A DNA stretch of 13,652 nucleotides from Enterobacteriaceae bacterium UBA3516 (GTDB lineage: Bacteria; Pseudomonadota; Gammaproteobacteria; Enterobacterales; Enterobacteriaceae), in NCBI GenBank assembly GCA_002377245.1, contig DFPL01000070.1:1-13652 (forward strand), written 5' to 3'. A program made the position numbers and the translations under genes. Below are positions 1-7,239 of this stretch, piece by piece. The notes under the pieces were generated by a model that had not been told where the DNA came from, searched no databases, and was given only the letters and a program-made list of their open reading frames with translations. The stretch's first letter is position 1, and every line of letters begins with the position of its first letter.

Positions 1-504
1 AAAGGTATGTCGATTTTGAAAGTCGGTTTTATTGCCAGTATCCCGGCCATCGCCGGCTTTATTGGCGGTCTGATGGGCGGCGTCTTCTCTGACTGGTTAT
101 TAAAACGTGGATACAGCCTGACTACGGCGCGTAAACTGCCCGTTATCTGCGGCATGCTGCTCTCCTGCGTGATTGTAGTGGCTAACTATACCCGCTCTGA
201 AGTGGTCGTCATTGCCGCCATGAGCCTGGCATTTTTCGCCAAAGGATTCGGCAATTTAGGCTGGTGCGTGCTAAGCGACACCTCGCCAAAAGAGATGCTG
301 GGCGTGGCCGGAGGCGTCTTTAATATGTGCGGCAATCTGGCAAGTATTATCACGCCGCTGGTTATCGGGGTGATTCTGTCCCAGACCCAATCCTTTGATT
401 ACGCTATTTTGTACGTGGGCTCTATGGGGTTAATTGGTCTGTTCTCCTACCTGTTCATTGTGGGCTCGCTGGAGCGTATTCAGTTAACGCCGTCTGCGGC
501 CTGA
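1..504 (+). CDS. MFS transporter, sugar-acid (ACS) type, C-terminal part
   Basis: This is the 3' part of a major facilitator gene; the frame is open to the window edge and the true start lies outside. The 167 visible residues hold about five hydrophobic helices with family features: GGLMGGVFSDWLLKRG is the cytoplasmic loop after a helix, and a later helix region contains SDTSPKEMLG and GGVFNMCGNLASI. From memory these resemble the C-terminal half of E. coli GudP and DgoT (glucarate and galactonate symporters of the anion:cation symporter family). A proton-coupled sugar-acid importer in the inner membrane is therefore the best guess, but the substrate is not readable here. The gene converges on the ABC operon and ends 40 bases before that operon's last stop codon. 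The ATG at position 7 is internal to the protein, not a start. Confidence 0.85.
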   Translation, partial: KGMSILKVGFIASIPAIAGFIGGLMGGVFSDWLLKRGYSLTTARKLPVICGMLLSCVIVVANYTRSEVVVIAAMSLAFFAKGFGNLGWCVLSDTSPKEMLGVAGGVFNMCGNLASIITPLVIGVILSQTQSFDYAILYVGSMGLIGLFSYLFIVGSLERIQLTPSAA

Positions 505-508
505 GAGT

Positions 509-538
509 AAAAACGCGGCTTCGCAGTGCGAGGCCGCG
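509..538 (-). terminator. Rho-independent terminator of the seven-gene minus-strand operon
   Basis: A GC-rich hairpin has arms at 514-523 and 529-538 (10 pairs including one G-T wobble) with a five-base loop. On the minus strand it is followed directly by five T (509-513). It starts 7 bases after the ATPase stop codon. On the plus strand the hairpin is not followed by a T tract, so it serves mainly the minus-strand operon, although the A run before it could give weak two-way function for the convergent MFS gene. Confidence 0.75.
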
Positions 539-544
539 GTCTCA

Positions 545-1321
545 TTACGACAATACCTTCGACAGGAACTGGCGGGTTCGCGGATGCTGAGGGTGATTGA
601 GCACCGCGTCGCTGTTGCCCTGCTCGACAATTTTCCCGTCAACCATAAACACCACCTGATCGGCCACTTCTCTGGCAAAACCAATCTCATGGGTGACGAC
701 CACCAGGGTGGTACCGGAACGGGCGAGCTTTTTAATCACGTCGAGCACCTCACCGACCAGTTCAGGATCCAGCGCAGAGGTGGGCTCATCGAACAACATG
801 ACCCTGGGTCGCAGCGCCAGCGCGCGGGCAATGGCGATGCGCTGCTGCTGTCCACCGGACAAATGCCGAGACCACGCATCCGCTTTATTACGCAGGCCCA
901 CTACGTCAAGCAGCTGGTACGCCCTGTCGATCGCCTCTTTGCGGCTCAATTGTTTGTGGGCGATCGGCGCTTCGATAAGGTTTTCCAGCACGGTCAAATG
1001 CGGAAACAGATTAAAGTTCTGGAACACGTAGCCAACATTAACCCGTTGGCGAAGGATTTCCTTCTCCTTCAGCTCATACAGTTTGTCACCTTTGAGGCGA
1101 TAGCCGATGTAGTCGCCGTCAATCTGAATAAAGCCTTCATCAACGCGTTCAAGGTGATTGATAGCGCGCAGTAAGGTCGATTTACCCGAGCCGGAGGGGC
1201 CGAGTATCACCGTCACTGAACCGGGCGGGATCTCAAGCGACACCTCATCCAGCGCTTTGTGGCGCCCGAAATATTTGCTGACGCCGGTAATGGAAATATG
1301 ACCGTTAGGGGATGCTGGCAT
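545..1321 (-). CDS. Polar amino-acid ABC transporter ATP-binding protein
   Basis: 258-residue ATPase of the polar amino-acid uptake family (GlnQ/HisP/TcyC-like); it powers import through the permease encoded just upstream. Visible motifs are Walker A GPSGSGKST (41-49), Q-loop Q101 in VFQNFNLFPHLT, signature LSGGQQQ (154-160), Walker B VMLFDEP (174-180), D-loop SALD (182-185) and switch His 211 in VTHE. The set is complete, so it should be active. The frame is open further upstream to 1423, but the ATG at 1321 is preferred because AGGAG lies 7 bases before it and the extra residues overlap the permease and look non-homologous. The gene overlaps the permease 3' end by 17 bases, which suggests translational coupling. 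It is the last gene of the operon. The fold is certain; the transported substrate is inferred only from the neighbours. Confidence 0.95.
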   Translation of the reverse strand: MPASPNGHISITGVSKYFGRHKALDEVSLEIPPGSVTVILGPSGSGKSTLLRAINHLERVDEGFIQIDGDYIGYRLKGDKLYELKEKEILRQRVNVGYVFQNFNLFPHLTVLENLIEAPIAHKQLSRKEAIDRAYQLLDVVGLRNKADAWSRHLSGGQQQRIAIARALALRPRVMLFDEPTSALDPELVGEVLDVIKKLARSGTTLVVVTHEIGFAREVADQVVFMVDGKIVEQGNSDAVLNHPQHPRTRQFLSKVLS

Positions 1322-2228
1322 GGACAGGCTCCTGAGTGGGGGCCACGCGGGCTGGTGTGACGGCACGGGTGCGATTCGTATTGACGGCGGAACGGCGTTC
1401 GCTGCGCGCCAGTGAGCGTTCAACCAGATACTGAATTACCGACAGCACACTGGTGATAACGAGATACCACACCGCCCCCACCATCAGCAGCGGAATGACC
1501 TCCTGGGTTCGGTTGTAGATCATCTGAATGGTATAGAACAACTCCGGCATCGCCAGCACATAAACCATCGCGGTTCCCTTGGCGAGGCTGATAATTTCAT
1601 TGAAGCCGGAGGGCAGAATAGTACGCAGCGCCTGTGGCAGGATAATGCGTAACGTGCGGCGGGAGGCGGGCAGCCCCAGCGCGGCCGCCGCTTCATATTG
1701 CCCATGATCTACGCCGAGAAAACCACCGCGAATGATCTCCGCAGTGTAGGCGCTTTGCACCAGCGTCAGTCCGACCACGGCGGTGGAAAATTGCCCCAGC
1801 ACATTCACCGTTTCGAAGCTTGCCCACTGGATTGCCGTAAAGGGAATGCCAACCGACAAGGTGTCGTAGAGATAGGAGAAGTTATAGAGAATAATCAGCA
1901 CCACAATCAGCGGCAATGAACGAAAAAGCCAGATATACCCCCACGCAAGGCTGCTCAGCAGCCACGATGAAGACAACCGTGCTAACGCCAGCAGCCCGCC
2001 AAGTATCACGCTTAGCAGCGTCCCCAGTAATGTCAGCAGTAACGTTTGCCCCAGTCCCTCAAGGATCACGGGTTCAAAGAACCAACGGGCAAAGACGCTC
2101 CACTCCCAACGCGGGTTAAACGCCACCGATTGAACAACAATTGCCAGCACCAGTAAGGCAAGTACCGCACCGACAATGCGCAGCGGGTAGCGCGCCGGAA
2201 CGACTTTAATGTTTTCGCGCGATGTCAT
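1305..2228 (-). CDS. Polar amino-acid ABC transporter permease (HisM/TcyB type)
   Basis: 307-residue inner-membrane permease. An N-terminal helix lies at about 17-37, with further hydrophobic segments at about 62-84, 92-119, 145-160, 210-230 and 245-268. The cytoplasmic EAA loop that docks the ATPase is clear at about 179-206 (EAAAALGLPASRRTLRIILP). The early QTLLLTLLGTLLSVILGG region is typical of the HisM/GlnP family. Only one permease gene is present, so it presumably acts as a homodimer. The C-terminal 35 residues or so are basic and Pro/Ala-rich, look disordered, and overlap the ATPase start. The start at 2228 has GAAGGA six bases upstream, and this site overlaps the stop codon of the acetyltransferase gene. 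Confidence 0.93.
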   Translation of the reverse strand: MTSRENIKVVPARYPLRIVGAVLALLVLAIVVQSVAFNPRWEWSVFARWFFEPVILEGLGQTLLLTLLGTLLSVILGGLLALARLSSSWLLSSLAWGYIWLFRSLPLIVVLIILYNFSYLYDTLSVGIPFTAIQWASFETVNVLGQFSTAVVGLTLVQSAYTAEIIRGGFLGVDHGQYEAAAALGLPASRRTLRIILPQALRTILPSGFNEIISLAKGTAMVYVLAMPELFYTIQMIYNRTQEVIPLLMVGAVWYLVITSVLSVIQYLVERSLARSERRSAVNTNRTRAVTPARVAPTQEPVHASIP

Positions 2229-2238
2229 GATGATTCCT

Positions 2239-2748
2239 TCAGGCAGATTTACTCAGGTTGTCGACCGACAGCGATTTGGTAAAACGCAAGCGGCCATCGA
2301 ACGGCGGCTGGCTGTACTCTTCCGGGTCGCGGTTGAGATCGAACTGCGCCTCATAGCCCTGGCTGAGATAAAGCCGCACCGCTTCCGGCTGACGAAAGCC
2401 CGTGGTCAGAAAAATGCGCCGGTAACCTGCGAGGATCGCCCGACGTTCAAGTTCGGCCACCACGCGGGCTGCAAGCCCCTGTTGACGTAAACCCGGCTTC
2501 GTCCAGATGCGCTTAATCTCGGCGGTATTTTCATCAAAAGGTTTGTACGCCCCGGTGGCGATAATCTCGCCATCACGCTCCAGCACCACAAACAACCCGT
2601 GCGGAGCCAGAAACCATTCCGGCAATTCCACCTCGGCATCTTTAGAAAAGTAATCCCCGTACCGGGCTGCATATTCCCCAAACAGCCCGGTGATAATGGG
2701 CTGCAGTTCGGGCGCCTCCGGGGAGATATCACGAAATCGTTCGCTCAT
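2239..2748 (-). CDS. GNAT-family N-acetyltransferase, probable amino-acid N-acetylase
   Basis: 169-residue single-domain GNAT protein. The acetyl-CoA pyrophosphate loop is RQQGLA (88-93) at the start of a helix, and the late family motif PEAVRLYLSQGY is at 121-132. The start at 2748 was chosen because AAGGAG sits just upstream (5-6 base spacing) and because a longer reading from 2817 would overlap the binding-protein gene. It sits between the binding-protein and permease genes, with 10-base gaps on each side. By analogy with the acetyltransferase of the B. subtilis yxe operon (YxeL), it probably N-acetylates the imported amino acid so that the operon's monooxygenase can act on it. It has no N-terminal export signal, so it should be cytoplasmic. 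GNAT membership is secure; the substrate is inference. Confidence 0.85.
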   Translation of the reverse strand: MSERFRDISPEAPELQPIITGLFGEYAARYGDYFSKDAEVELPEWFLAPHGLFVVLERDGEIIATGAYKPFDENTAEIKRIWTKPGLRQQGLAARVVAELERRAILAGYRRIFLTTGFRQPEAVRLYLSQGYEAQFDLNRDPEEYSQPPFDGRLRFTKSLSVDNLSKSA

Positions 2749-2758
2749 CTGCGTCTCC

Positions 2759-3691
2759 TTAATCACCGAGTCCGGCGGGATTAATTTCAGAGGCCGCAAT
2801 GCGTTCCACCCCCTCACCCCAGCGGTTCAGCACTTTGTCGTAATCACCGTTTTTGATGACGCCGTTCAGTGCAGCCTGCACAGGTTCGACCAGACCACTG
2901 CCCTTTTTCAGGGTGACGGCAATGTGCGCCGCTTTTGGCCAGCCACCGTCCACGCTACCGACCAGACGTGTCTTATTGGTGAGCGCGGCTTTCCATGCGC
3001 CTATCACATTCGGGCCAAAGAAAGCATCTGCCCGACCCGACTGAATCGCCAGGGTTTGGGCGGCATCGTCTTTGGTGTACACCGGCGTAAAGGGTTTAAG
3101 CCCTTTCTTCTCGTTCTCCGCATTCCACGCGAGCAGGATCGATTCCTGGTTGGTGCCGGAACCGACAATAATGCGCAATCCGGCAATATCTTCAGCTTTC
3201 TCAATGGCTTTGATTTTACTGGTGGATTTCACGTAAAAGCCGAGGGAGTCTTTGCGGTAGGTGGCGAAGTCAAACTTCTCTTTGCGCTCTTTGGTCACCG
3301 TGACGTTGCTGATGGCCGCATCGTATTTGCCGGAGGTCACCCCCAGCGGCCAGTCCTCCCAGGAGGTTGGCACCACATTCAGCTCCATCCCGAGGCTGTC
3401 GGCCACCAGGCGGGCAATATCCACTTCACTGCCGAGCAGCGTTTTGTTGTCATCGGAAAACACGGTCAGTGGCGGCGAATTTAAGGCAGCCACCGCCACC
3501 GTAAACTTGCCCGGTACCGCCAGATGGAGATCTTTTGGCAGTTTCGCAATCGCATCCGGGTTACGGGCGGTATGGATCGGCGTTTTATTGGCCTCAAGGC
3601 TCACGCCCGTGCCATTAATATTGACGTCATTGGCCCAGGCAAACGGCGTCAGTGCAAGGGATAAAGCCAGGATCAGTGCGGATTTCTGCAT
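2759..3691 (-). CDS. Periplasmic amino-acid-binding protein of the ABC importer
   Basis: 310-residue extracytoplasmic solute-binding protein, family 3. It has a clear signal peptide: Lys 3, a hydrophobic core at 5-17, and probable signal peptidase I cleavage after AWA at residue 20. There is no lipobox Cys, so it should be soluble in the periplasm. Family features include LLGSEVDIARLVADSLGMELNVV, the W-x-x-W-P-L-G-V-TSGKYDAAISNVTVTKERKEKFDF stretch and a second-domain GLRIIVGSGTNQE segment. About 40 residues after the signal peptide precede the first family strand, which is longer than usual. The start at 3691 follows an AAAGAGA stretch. Its stop codon overlaps the Shine-Dalgarno of the GNAT gene. 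It should deliver the operon's substrate to the permease. Confidence 0.93.
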   Translation of the reverse strand: MQKSALILALSLALTPFAWANDVNINGTGVSLEANKTPIHTARNPDAIAKLPKDLHLAVPGKFTVAVAALNSPPLTVFSDDNKTLLGSEVDIARLVADSLGMELNVVPTSWEDWPLGVTSGKYDAAISNVTVTKERKEKFDFATYRKDSLGFYVKSTSKIKAIEKAEDIAGLRIIVGSGTNQESILLAWNAENEKKGLKPFTPVYTKDDAAQTLAIQSGRADAFFGPNVIGAWKAALTNKTRLVGSVDGGWPKAAHIAVTLKKGSGLVEPVQAALNGVIKNGDYDKVLNRWGEGVERIAASEINPAGLGD

Positions 3692-3724
3692 AGCGTTTTC
3701 TCTTTATTATTGTGCGATAGATTA

Positions 3725-5038
3725 TTATTCGGTGAACTGATTGCGTGGCTGCGCGAGGCCAAAACTGTCGCGAAGCGTCGTGCCTGGGTACGCCTTGCGA
3801 AACAGGCCGCGTGCCTGAAGCACAGGAACGACCTGTTCAACAAAGCGCGGGAAGGTATCCGGCGTACCGCCCTGGATGATAAAACCGTCCGCACCACCGG
3901 CATCAAACCACTGTTGTAACCCGTTGGCGACCTGCTCCGCTGTGCCGGAAAAGCGTGGGCGCGGTGAAGCACTTTCCAGTGCTACCTGGCGTAACGTCAG
4001 TTGACGCTCACGGGCATTACGTTTGATTTCGTCGGTGGTGCTGCGAAAGCTGTTCTGCCCTAAATCGCCAATATCGGGGAAAGGTTCATCAAGGGGGTAC
4101 TGGCTAAAGTCGAGGTGTTCGAAGTAGCGGCCAAGATAGTTCAGCGCATCCTGAATGGAGACCAGTGCAGCGGTGGTCTGAAATTGCCGCTCCACATCTT
4201 CAGCATCCGCCCCCACAATCACGCTGACGCCCTGGAAGATATGCAGCTCATCCGGGCCGCGGCCATGGGTTTTAAGTTGCGCTTTTACGTCCTGATAAAA
4301 ATGCTGCGCCTTTTCGAGCGTATCGTGGTGGGTAAATATCGCATCGGCATGGCGAGCAGCTAATTTTTTGCCGTCTTCCGATGCACCCGCCTGAAATATA
4401 ATCGGTCGGCCCTGTGGCGTTCGGCCAATATTTAATGGCCCGGCAACCTGGAAAAAATCGCCATGATGATCGAGGGTATGGAGTTTATTCGGATCGAAGA
4501 ATTGTCCGCTCGTTTTATCACGAATAAACGCATCCTCTTCCCACGAATCCCACAACCCTTTGACCACATCGAGATATTCATCGGCAATGCGGTAGCGCAG
4601 TGCATGTTCCGGATGTTGGCTGCGGGAGAAATTTTTTGCGGAACCTTCCAACGGCGAGGTCACCACGTTCCAGCCAGCACGACCATTACTGAGGTGATCA
4701 AGGCTGGCGAACTGACGGGCAACGGTGAAGGGTTCACTGTAAGAGGTTGATAACGTGCCAACCAGACCGAGACGCGTGGTCACTGCCGCCAGCGTCGATA
4801 AAACGGTAATCGGTTCAAAACGGTTTAAGAAATGGGGAATCGATTTTTCGTTAATATAAAGGCCGTCGGCGACAAAAATAAAATCCAGCTTGCCTGCTTC
4901 CGCTATTAACGCCGTCTCTTTTACAAACGAAAAATTAATACTGGCATCCGCCAGCGCCGCCGGATGTCGCCATGCGGACATATTCCCGGAAGCACCGTGT
5001 AATATAGTTCCCAGCCGCAGTTGTCTTGTTTCTGACAT
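3725..5038 (-). CDS. LLM flavin-dependent monooxygenase, NtaA/SnaA/DszA (YxeK-like) type
   Basis: 437-residue luciferase-like monooxygenase of the NtaA/SnaA/DszA branch, which uses reduced flavin supplied by another enzyme and O2 to oxidise N- or S-containing compounds. Hallmarks are the N-terminal GTILHGASGNMSAWRHP strand region, LDFIFVADGL at about 51-60, TRLGLVGTLSTSYSEPFTVARQFASLD at about 88-114, and SNGRAGWNVVTS at 117-128. Length is normal for the family. The start at 5038 is preferred over the in-frame ATG at 5044 because GAGGA lies 6-7 bases before 5038 but directly abuts 5044. The stop is 33 bases before the binding-protein gene. In B. subtilis the related YxeK cleaves the C-S bond of N-acetylated S-(2-succino)cysteine. 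A similar C-S or C-N cleaving role is inferred here; sulfonates or chelators, as for other family members, are alternatives. Confidence 0.9.
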   Translation of the reverse strand: MSETRQLRLGTILHGASGNMSAWRHPAALADASINFSFVKETALIAEAGKLDFIFVADGLYINEKSIPHFLNRFEPITVLSTLAAVTTRLGLVGTLSTSYSEPFTVARQFASLDHLSNGRAGWNVVTSPLEGSAKNFSRSQHPEHALRYRIADEYLDVVKGLWDSWEEDAFIRDKTSGQFFDPNKLHTLDHHGDFFQVAGPLNIGRTPQGRPIIFQAGASEDGKKLAARHADAIFTHHDTLEKAQHFYQDVKAQLKTHGRGPDELHIFQGVSVIVGADAEDVERQFQTTAALVSIQDALNYLGRYFEHLDFSQYPLDEPFPDIGDLGQNSFRSTTDEIKRNARERQLTLRQVALESASPRPRFSGTAEQVANGLQQWFDAGGADGFIIQGGTPDTFPRFVEQVVPVLQARGLFRKAYPGTTLRDSFGLAQPRNQFTE

Positions 5039-5068
5039 GGTCATTCCTCGTTTTCAGGCAACAGGTCA

Positions 5069-5094
5069 CCCGGAGCAACAGCCCCAGGCTCGGG
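5069..5094 (-). other. Small hairpin in the M20 to monooxygenase gap
   Basis: The 66-base gap between the M20 stop and the next start is the longest inside the operon. It contains an imperfect hairpin with arms CCCGGAGC (5069-5076) and GCTCGGG (5088-5094), with one bulged base. No T tract follows on the minus strand, so it is not a standard terminator. It could protect or process the mRNA, or have no function. Confidence 0.3.
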
Positions 5095-5104
5095 TTAATG
5101 GTGA

Positions 5105-6226
5105 TCAGGCGTGTAGTAAGGCTTTCTCTGCCAGCAACGCGAAATAGCGTGAGGCGTCTTCAATTAGTGCTTCATCGGGATTGAATGCCGGATGGTGCAG
5201 GCCGTACTCACTGGCGCTGCCAATACTGACGAATGCGCCAGGGATCTGCTCCAGATAGACGGCAAAATCCTCCCCCCCCATGTGCAGGTCGGCCTCTTTG
5301 GTTTGATAGCCATGCCAGTCGGCGACGTCGCGGGCAAAAGCCGCCCATTGCGCATCATTGACTAATGCGGATGGCCCGGCATGCCAGTGCACCTGAATAT
5401 CGGCATTGAACGCCTGCGCCAGTCCTGCGGCGATAGCGTTGACCCGTGCCTTAACATGTTCCCGAACGTCCTGGCGATGGGTGCGTAACGTGCCTTCCAG
5501 TTCAACCTTTTCTGGCAGCACGTTCCAGGTATTGCCGCCGAGAATGCGGGTCACGCTGAGTACAACAGAATCGAGCGTGTCCACGCTGCGACTGGCTACG
5601 GTTTGCAGAGCCACCACCAGTTGACTGGCGACCACGATGGCGTCGATCCCCTCCTGTGGTCGGGCAGCATGTGCGCCTTTGCCGTTGACCTCAATCACCA
5701 GGCGATCGACGTTGGCGTAGAACGGCCCGCCGCGGGTAGCAAAGGCACCAACAGGTAAACCCGGTTCGTTGTGCATGCCAAAGATCGCGCTGACGTTCTC
5801 CAGCGCACCGGCCGCAATAAGTCGTTTTGCGCCGCCAAAGTTCTCTTCCGCAGGCTGGAATAAAATGCGCACTTTGCCCGGAAGTTGCGCCTCTTTCTCT
5901 TTCAGCAGCAGCGCGGCTCCCAGCATCACGCTGGTGTGAATATCATGCCCGCAGGCGTGCATCACGCCCTTGTTGCGTGAAGCAAAGGGGACATCCACCG
6001 CTTCGTCGATAGGCAATGCGTCAATATCGGCGCGCAGGGCAATGATTTTCTCGCCTTGCCCCACTTCAACGACGACACCCGTGGGCAGAGAGACAGGGAC
6101 AAAACGTAGCCCGGCCTCTTCCAGCCACTGACGCACGCGACGGGTGGTTTCAAACTCCTGTAATGAGAGCTCAGGGTACTGGTGCAGCTCGCGCCGCCAG
6201 TCGATTAACTGTTGTGCGAAACTCAT
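5105..6226 (-). CDS. M20 (M20D) amidohydrolase, probable N-acyl-amino-acid deacylase
   Basis: 373-residue metal-dependent amidohydrolase of the M20D group (hippurate hydrolase, YxeP and YtnL relatives). The likely binuclear metal site is visible as HACGHD (90-95), Glu 127-Glu 128 in QPAEENFGG, MHN with His 152, and GLHHP with His 344. A dimerisation/lid domain lies between about 175 and 290, with GKGAHAARPQEG in the typical place. There is no signal peptide, so it is cytoplasmic. Its start overlaps the preceding monooxygenase stop as ATGA, with AGGAGG seven bases upstream, so the two are translationally coupled. In the model pathway it removes the N-acetyl group after C-S cleavage and yields free cysteine. 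Hydrolysis of other N-acyl amino acids or auxin-like conjugates is the alternative. Enzyme class is secure; the substrate is inferred. Confidence 0.92.
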   Translation of the reverse strand: MSFAQQLIDWRRELHQYPELSLQEFETTRRVRQWLEEAGLRFVPVSLPTGVVVEVGQGEKIIALRADIDALPIDEAVDVPFASRNKGVMHACGHDIHTSVMLGAALLLKEKEAQLPGKVRILFQPAEENFGGAKRLIAAGALENVSAIFGMHNEPGLPVGAFATRGGPFYANVDRLVIEVNGKGAHAARPQEGIDAIVVASQLVVALQTVASRSVDTLDSVVLSVTRILGGNTWNVLPEKVELEGTLRTHRQDVREHVKARVNAIAAGLAQAFNADIQVHWHAGPSALVNDAQWAAFARDVADWHGYQTKEADLHMGGEDFAVYLEQIPGAFVSIGSASEYGLHHPAFNPDEALIEDASRYFALLAEKALLHA

Positions 6227-7239
6227 TGCACCCCCTCCTGAATCCGCTGGGTTTGTGTCCAGGCTTCAGCCAGTAGCTTTAAAGAGGTAAGACGCGCAGG
6301 CGATTCCACCAGTGGGTTATCCAGAATAAATTCGTCGATGCCGAACGCATCTGCCAGTGCATCCAGCCCCGCCAGCACGGTTTTGGCTGTACCCTTGATG
6401 AGCGACGGCTCCCGGCGGAAAATGCGCACCGCCGGGCTGCCCGCCTGACGCGCAAAGGCCTGCGCCTGGGCTTCGCTGGACACGCTCACCCGCTGCCCGT
6501 TTTCCAGTTCTACGCCCCAGATTTCGACCTGCTGCGCCAGACGCTCAGCCTCGCTTTCTGTCTCTGCGGCAATGACCTGCACCGCCACAATCAGATCGCG
6601 CTGACTGCGATTCCGCCATTCAGTGACAACGTCACGCAACAAAACCTTGTCGCCGTTAAGATGCGCGGCAAAGACAAAGTTCCAGTCGAGCGTGGCCGCC
6701 AGACGTGCGCTGTCCAGACTTGCACCCAGCAGAAAGCGTTCAGCGCTCAGCTCAGGAACAGGCGTCGCCGCCAGCGATTCAGCGTCCGCATTTATTGAAG
6801 TGCTTTTCAGCCAGCCATCCAGTTCACTTAACTGTTCAGCAAAGTTTCCCTTTTCATCACTATGGAGGCCACGCTGTAACGCCTGGGTGGAGAGAGGTAA
6901 CCCTCCCGGCGCTTTACCAATGCCGATGTCAATGCGCCCTGGTGCCAGTGAAGAGAGAACATTGAAATTTTCTGCCACCTTATAGGGGCTGTAATGTTGC
7001 AACATCACGCCTCCGGATCCGACCCGAATGCGTTGGGTTTGCGCCGCTATCCAGGCGATGATGATTTCCGGTGAGGGGCTGGCAAGCTGGGGAGAATTAT
7101 GATGTTCGGCAATCCAGAAGCGATGAAACCCTCCTTGTTCAGCGTGTTGCGCGAGCAAGAGCGTGCGCGCCAGGGCGCTCTGCGCGGTGTCGTTTTCCGC
7201 GATGGGACTTTTATCCAGCAAACTCAAACGATAGGACAT
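6223..7239 (-). CDS. LLM flavin-dependent oxidoreductase, MsnO8/YtmO type
   Basis: 338-residue luciferase-like protein of the short MsnO8 group. Family signatures are the N-terminal LSLLDKSPI, GFHRFWIAEHHNSPQLASPSPEI, the GSGGVMLQHYSPYKVAENFNVLSSLAPGRIDIGIGKAPGG block at about 73-112, and a C-terminal LDALADAFGIDEFILDNP strand-helix. It should use FMN or a related reduced flavin, but the reaction is not known for most members. The B. subtilis ytm operon for sulfur-containing amino acids carries a homologue (YtmO) beside an M20 and an NtaA-type enzyme, so a role in the same pathway is likely. It is the first gene of the operon. The ATG at 7239 matches the usual N-terminus, but its Shine-Dalgarno is weak. 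It ends in a 4-base overlap with the M20 gene. Confidence 0.9.
   Translation of the reverse strand: MSYRLSLLDKSPIAENDTAQSALARTLLLAQHAEQGGFHRFWIAEHHNSPQLASPSPEIIIAWIAAQTQRIRVGSGGVMLQHYSPYKVAENFNVLSSLAPGRIDIGIGKAPGGLPLSTQALQRGLHSDEKGNFAEQLSELDGWLKSTSINADAESLAATPVPELSAERFLLGASLDSARLAATLDWNFVFAAHLNGDKVLLRDVVTEWRNRSQRDLIVAVQVIAAETESEAERLAQQVEIWGVELENGQRVSVSSEAQAQAFARQAGSPAVRIFRREPSLIKGTAKTVLAGLDALADAFGIDEFILDNPLVESPARLTSLKLLAEAWTQTQRIQEGVQ

Noticed and set aside
1321..1423. Upstream extension of the ATPase to 1423
   Set aside because: The extra 34 residues are out of phase with the permease over the same DNA, show no ABC family similarity, and the ATG at 1321 has a well-spaced AGGAG.
2690..3484. 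Long open frame antisense to the binding-protein gene
   Set aside because: It is fully covered by strong minus-strand genes, its translation has no recognisable domain, and it starts without a ribosome site.
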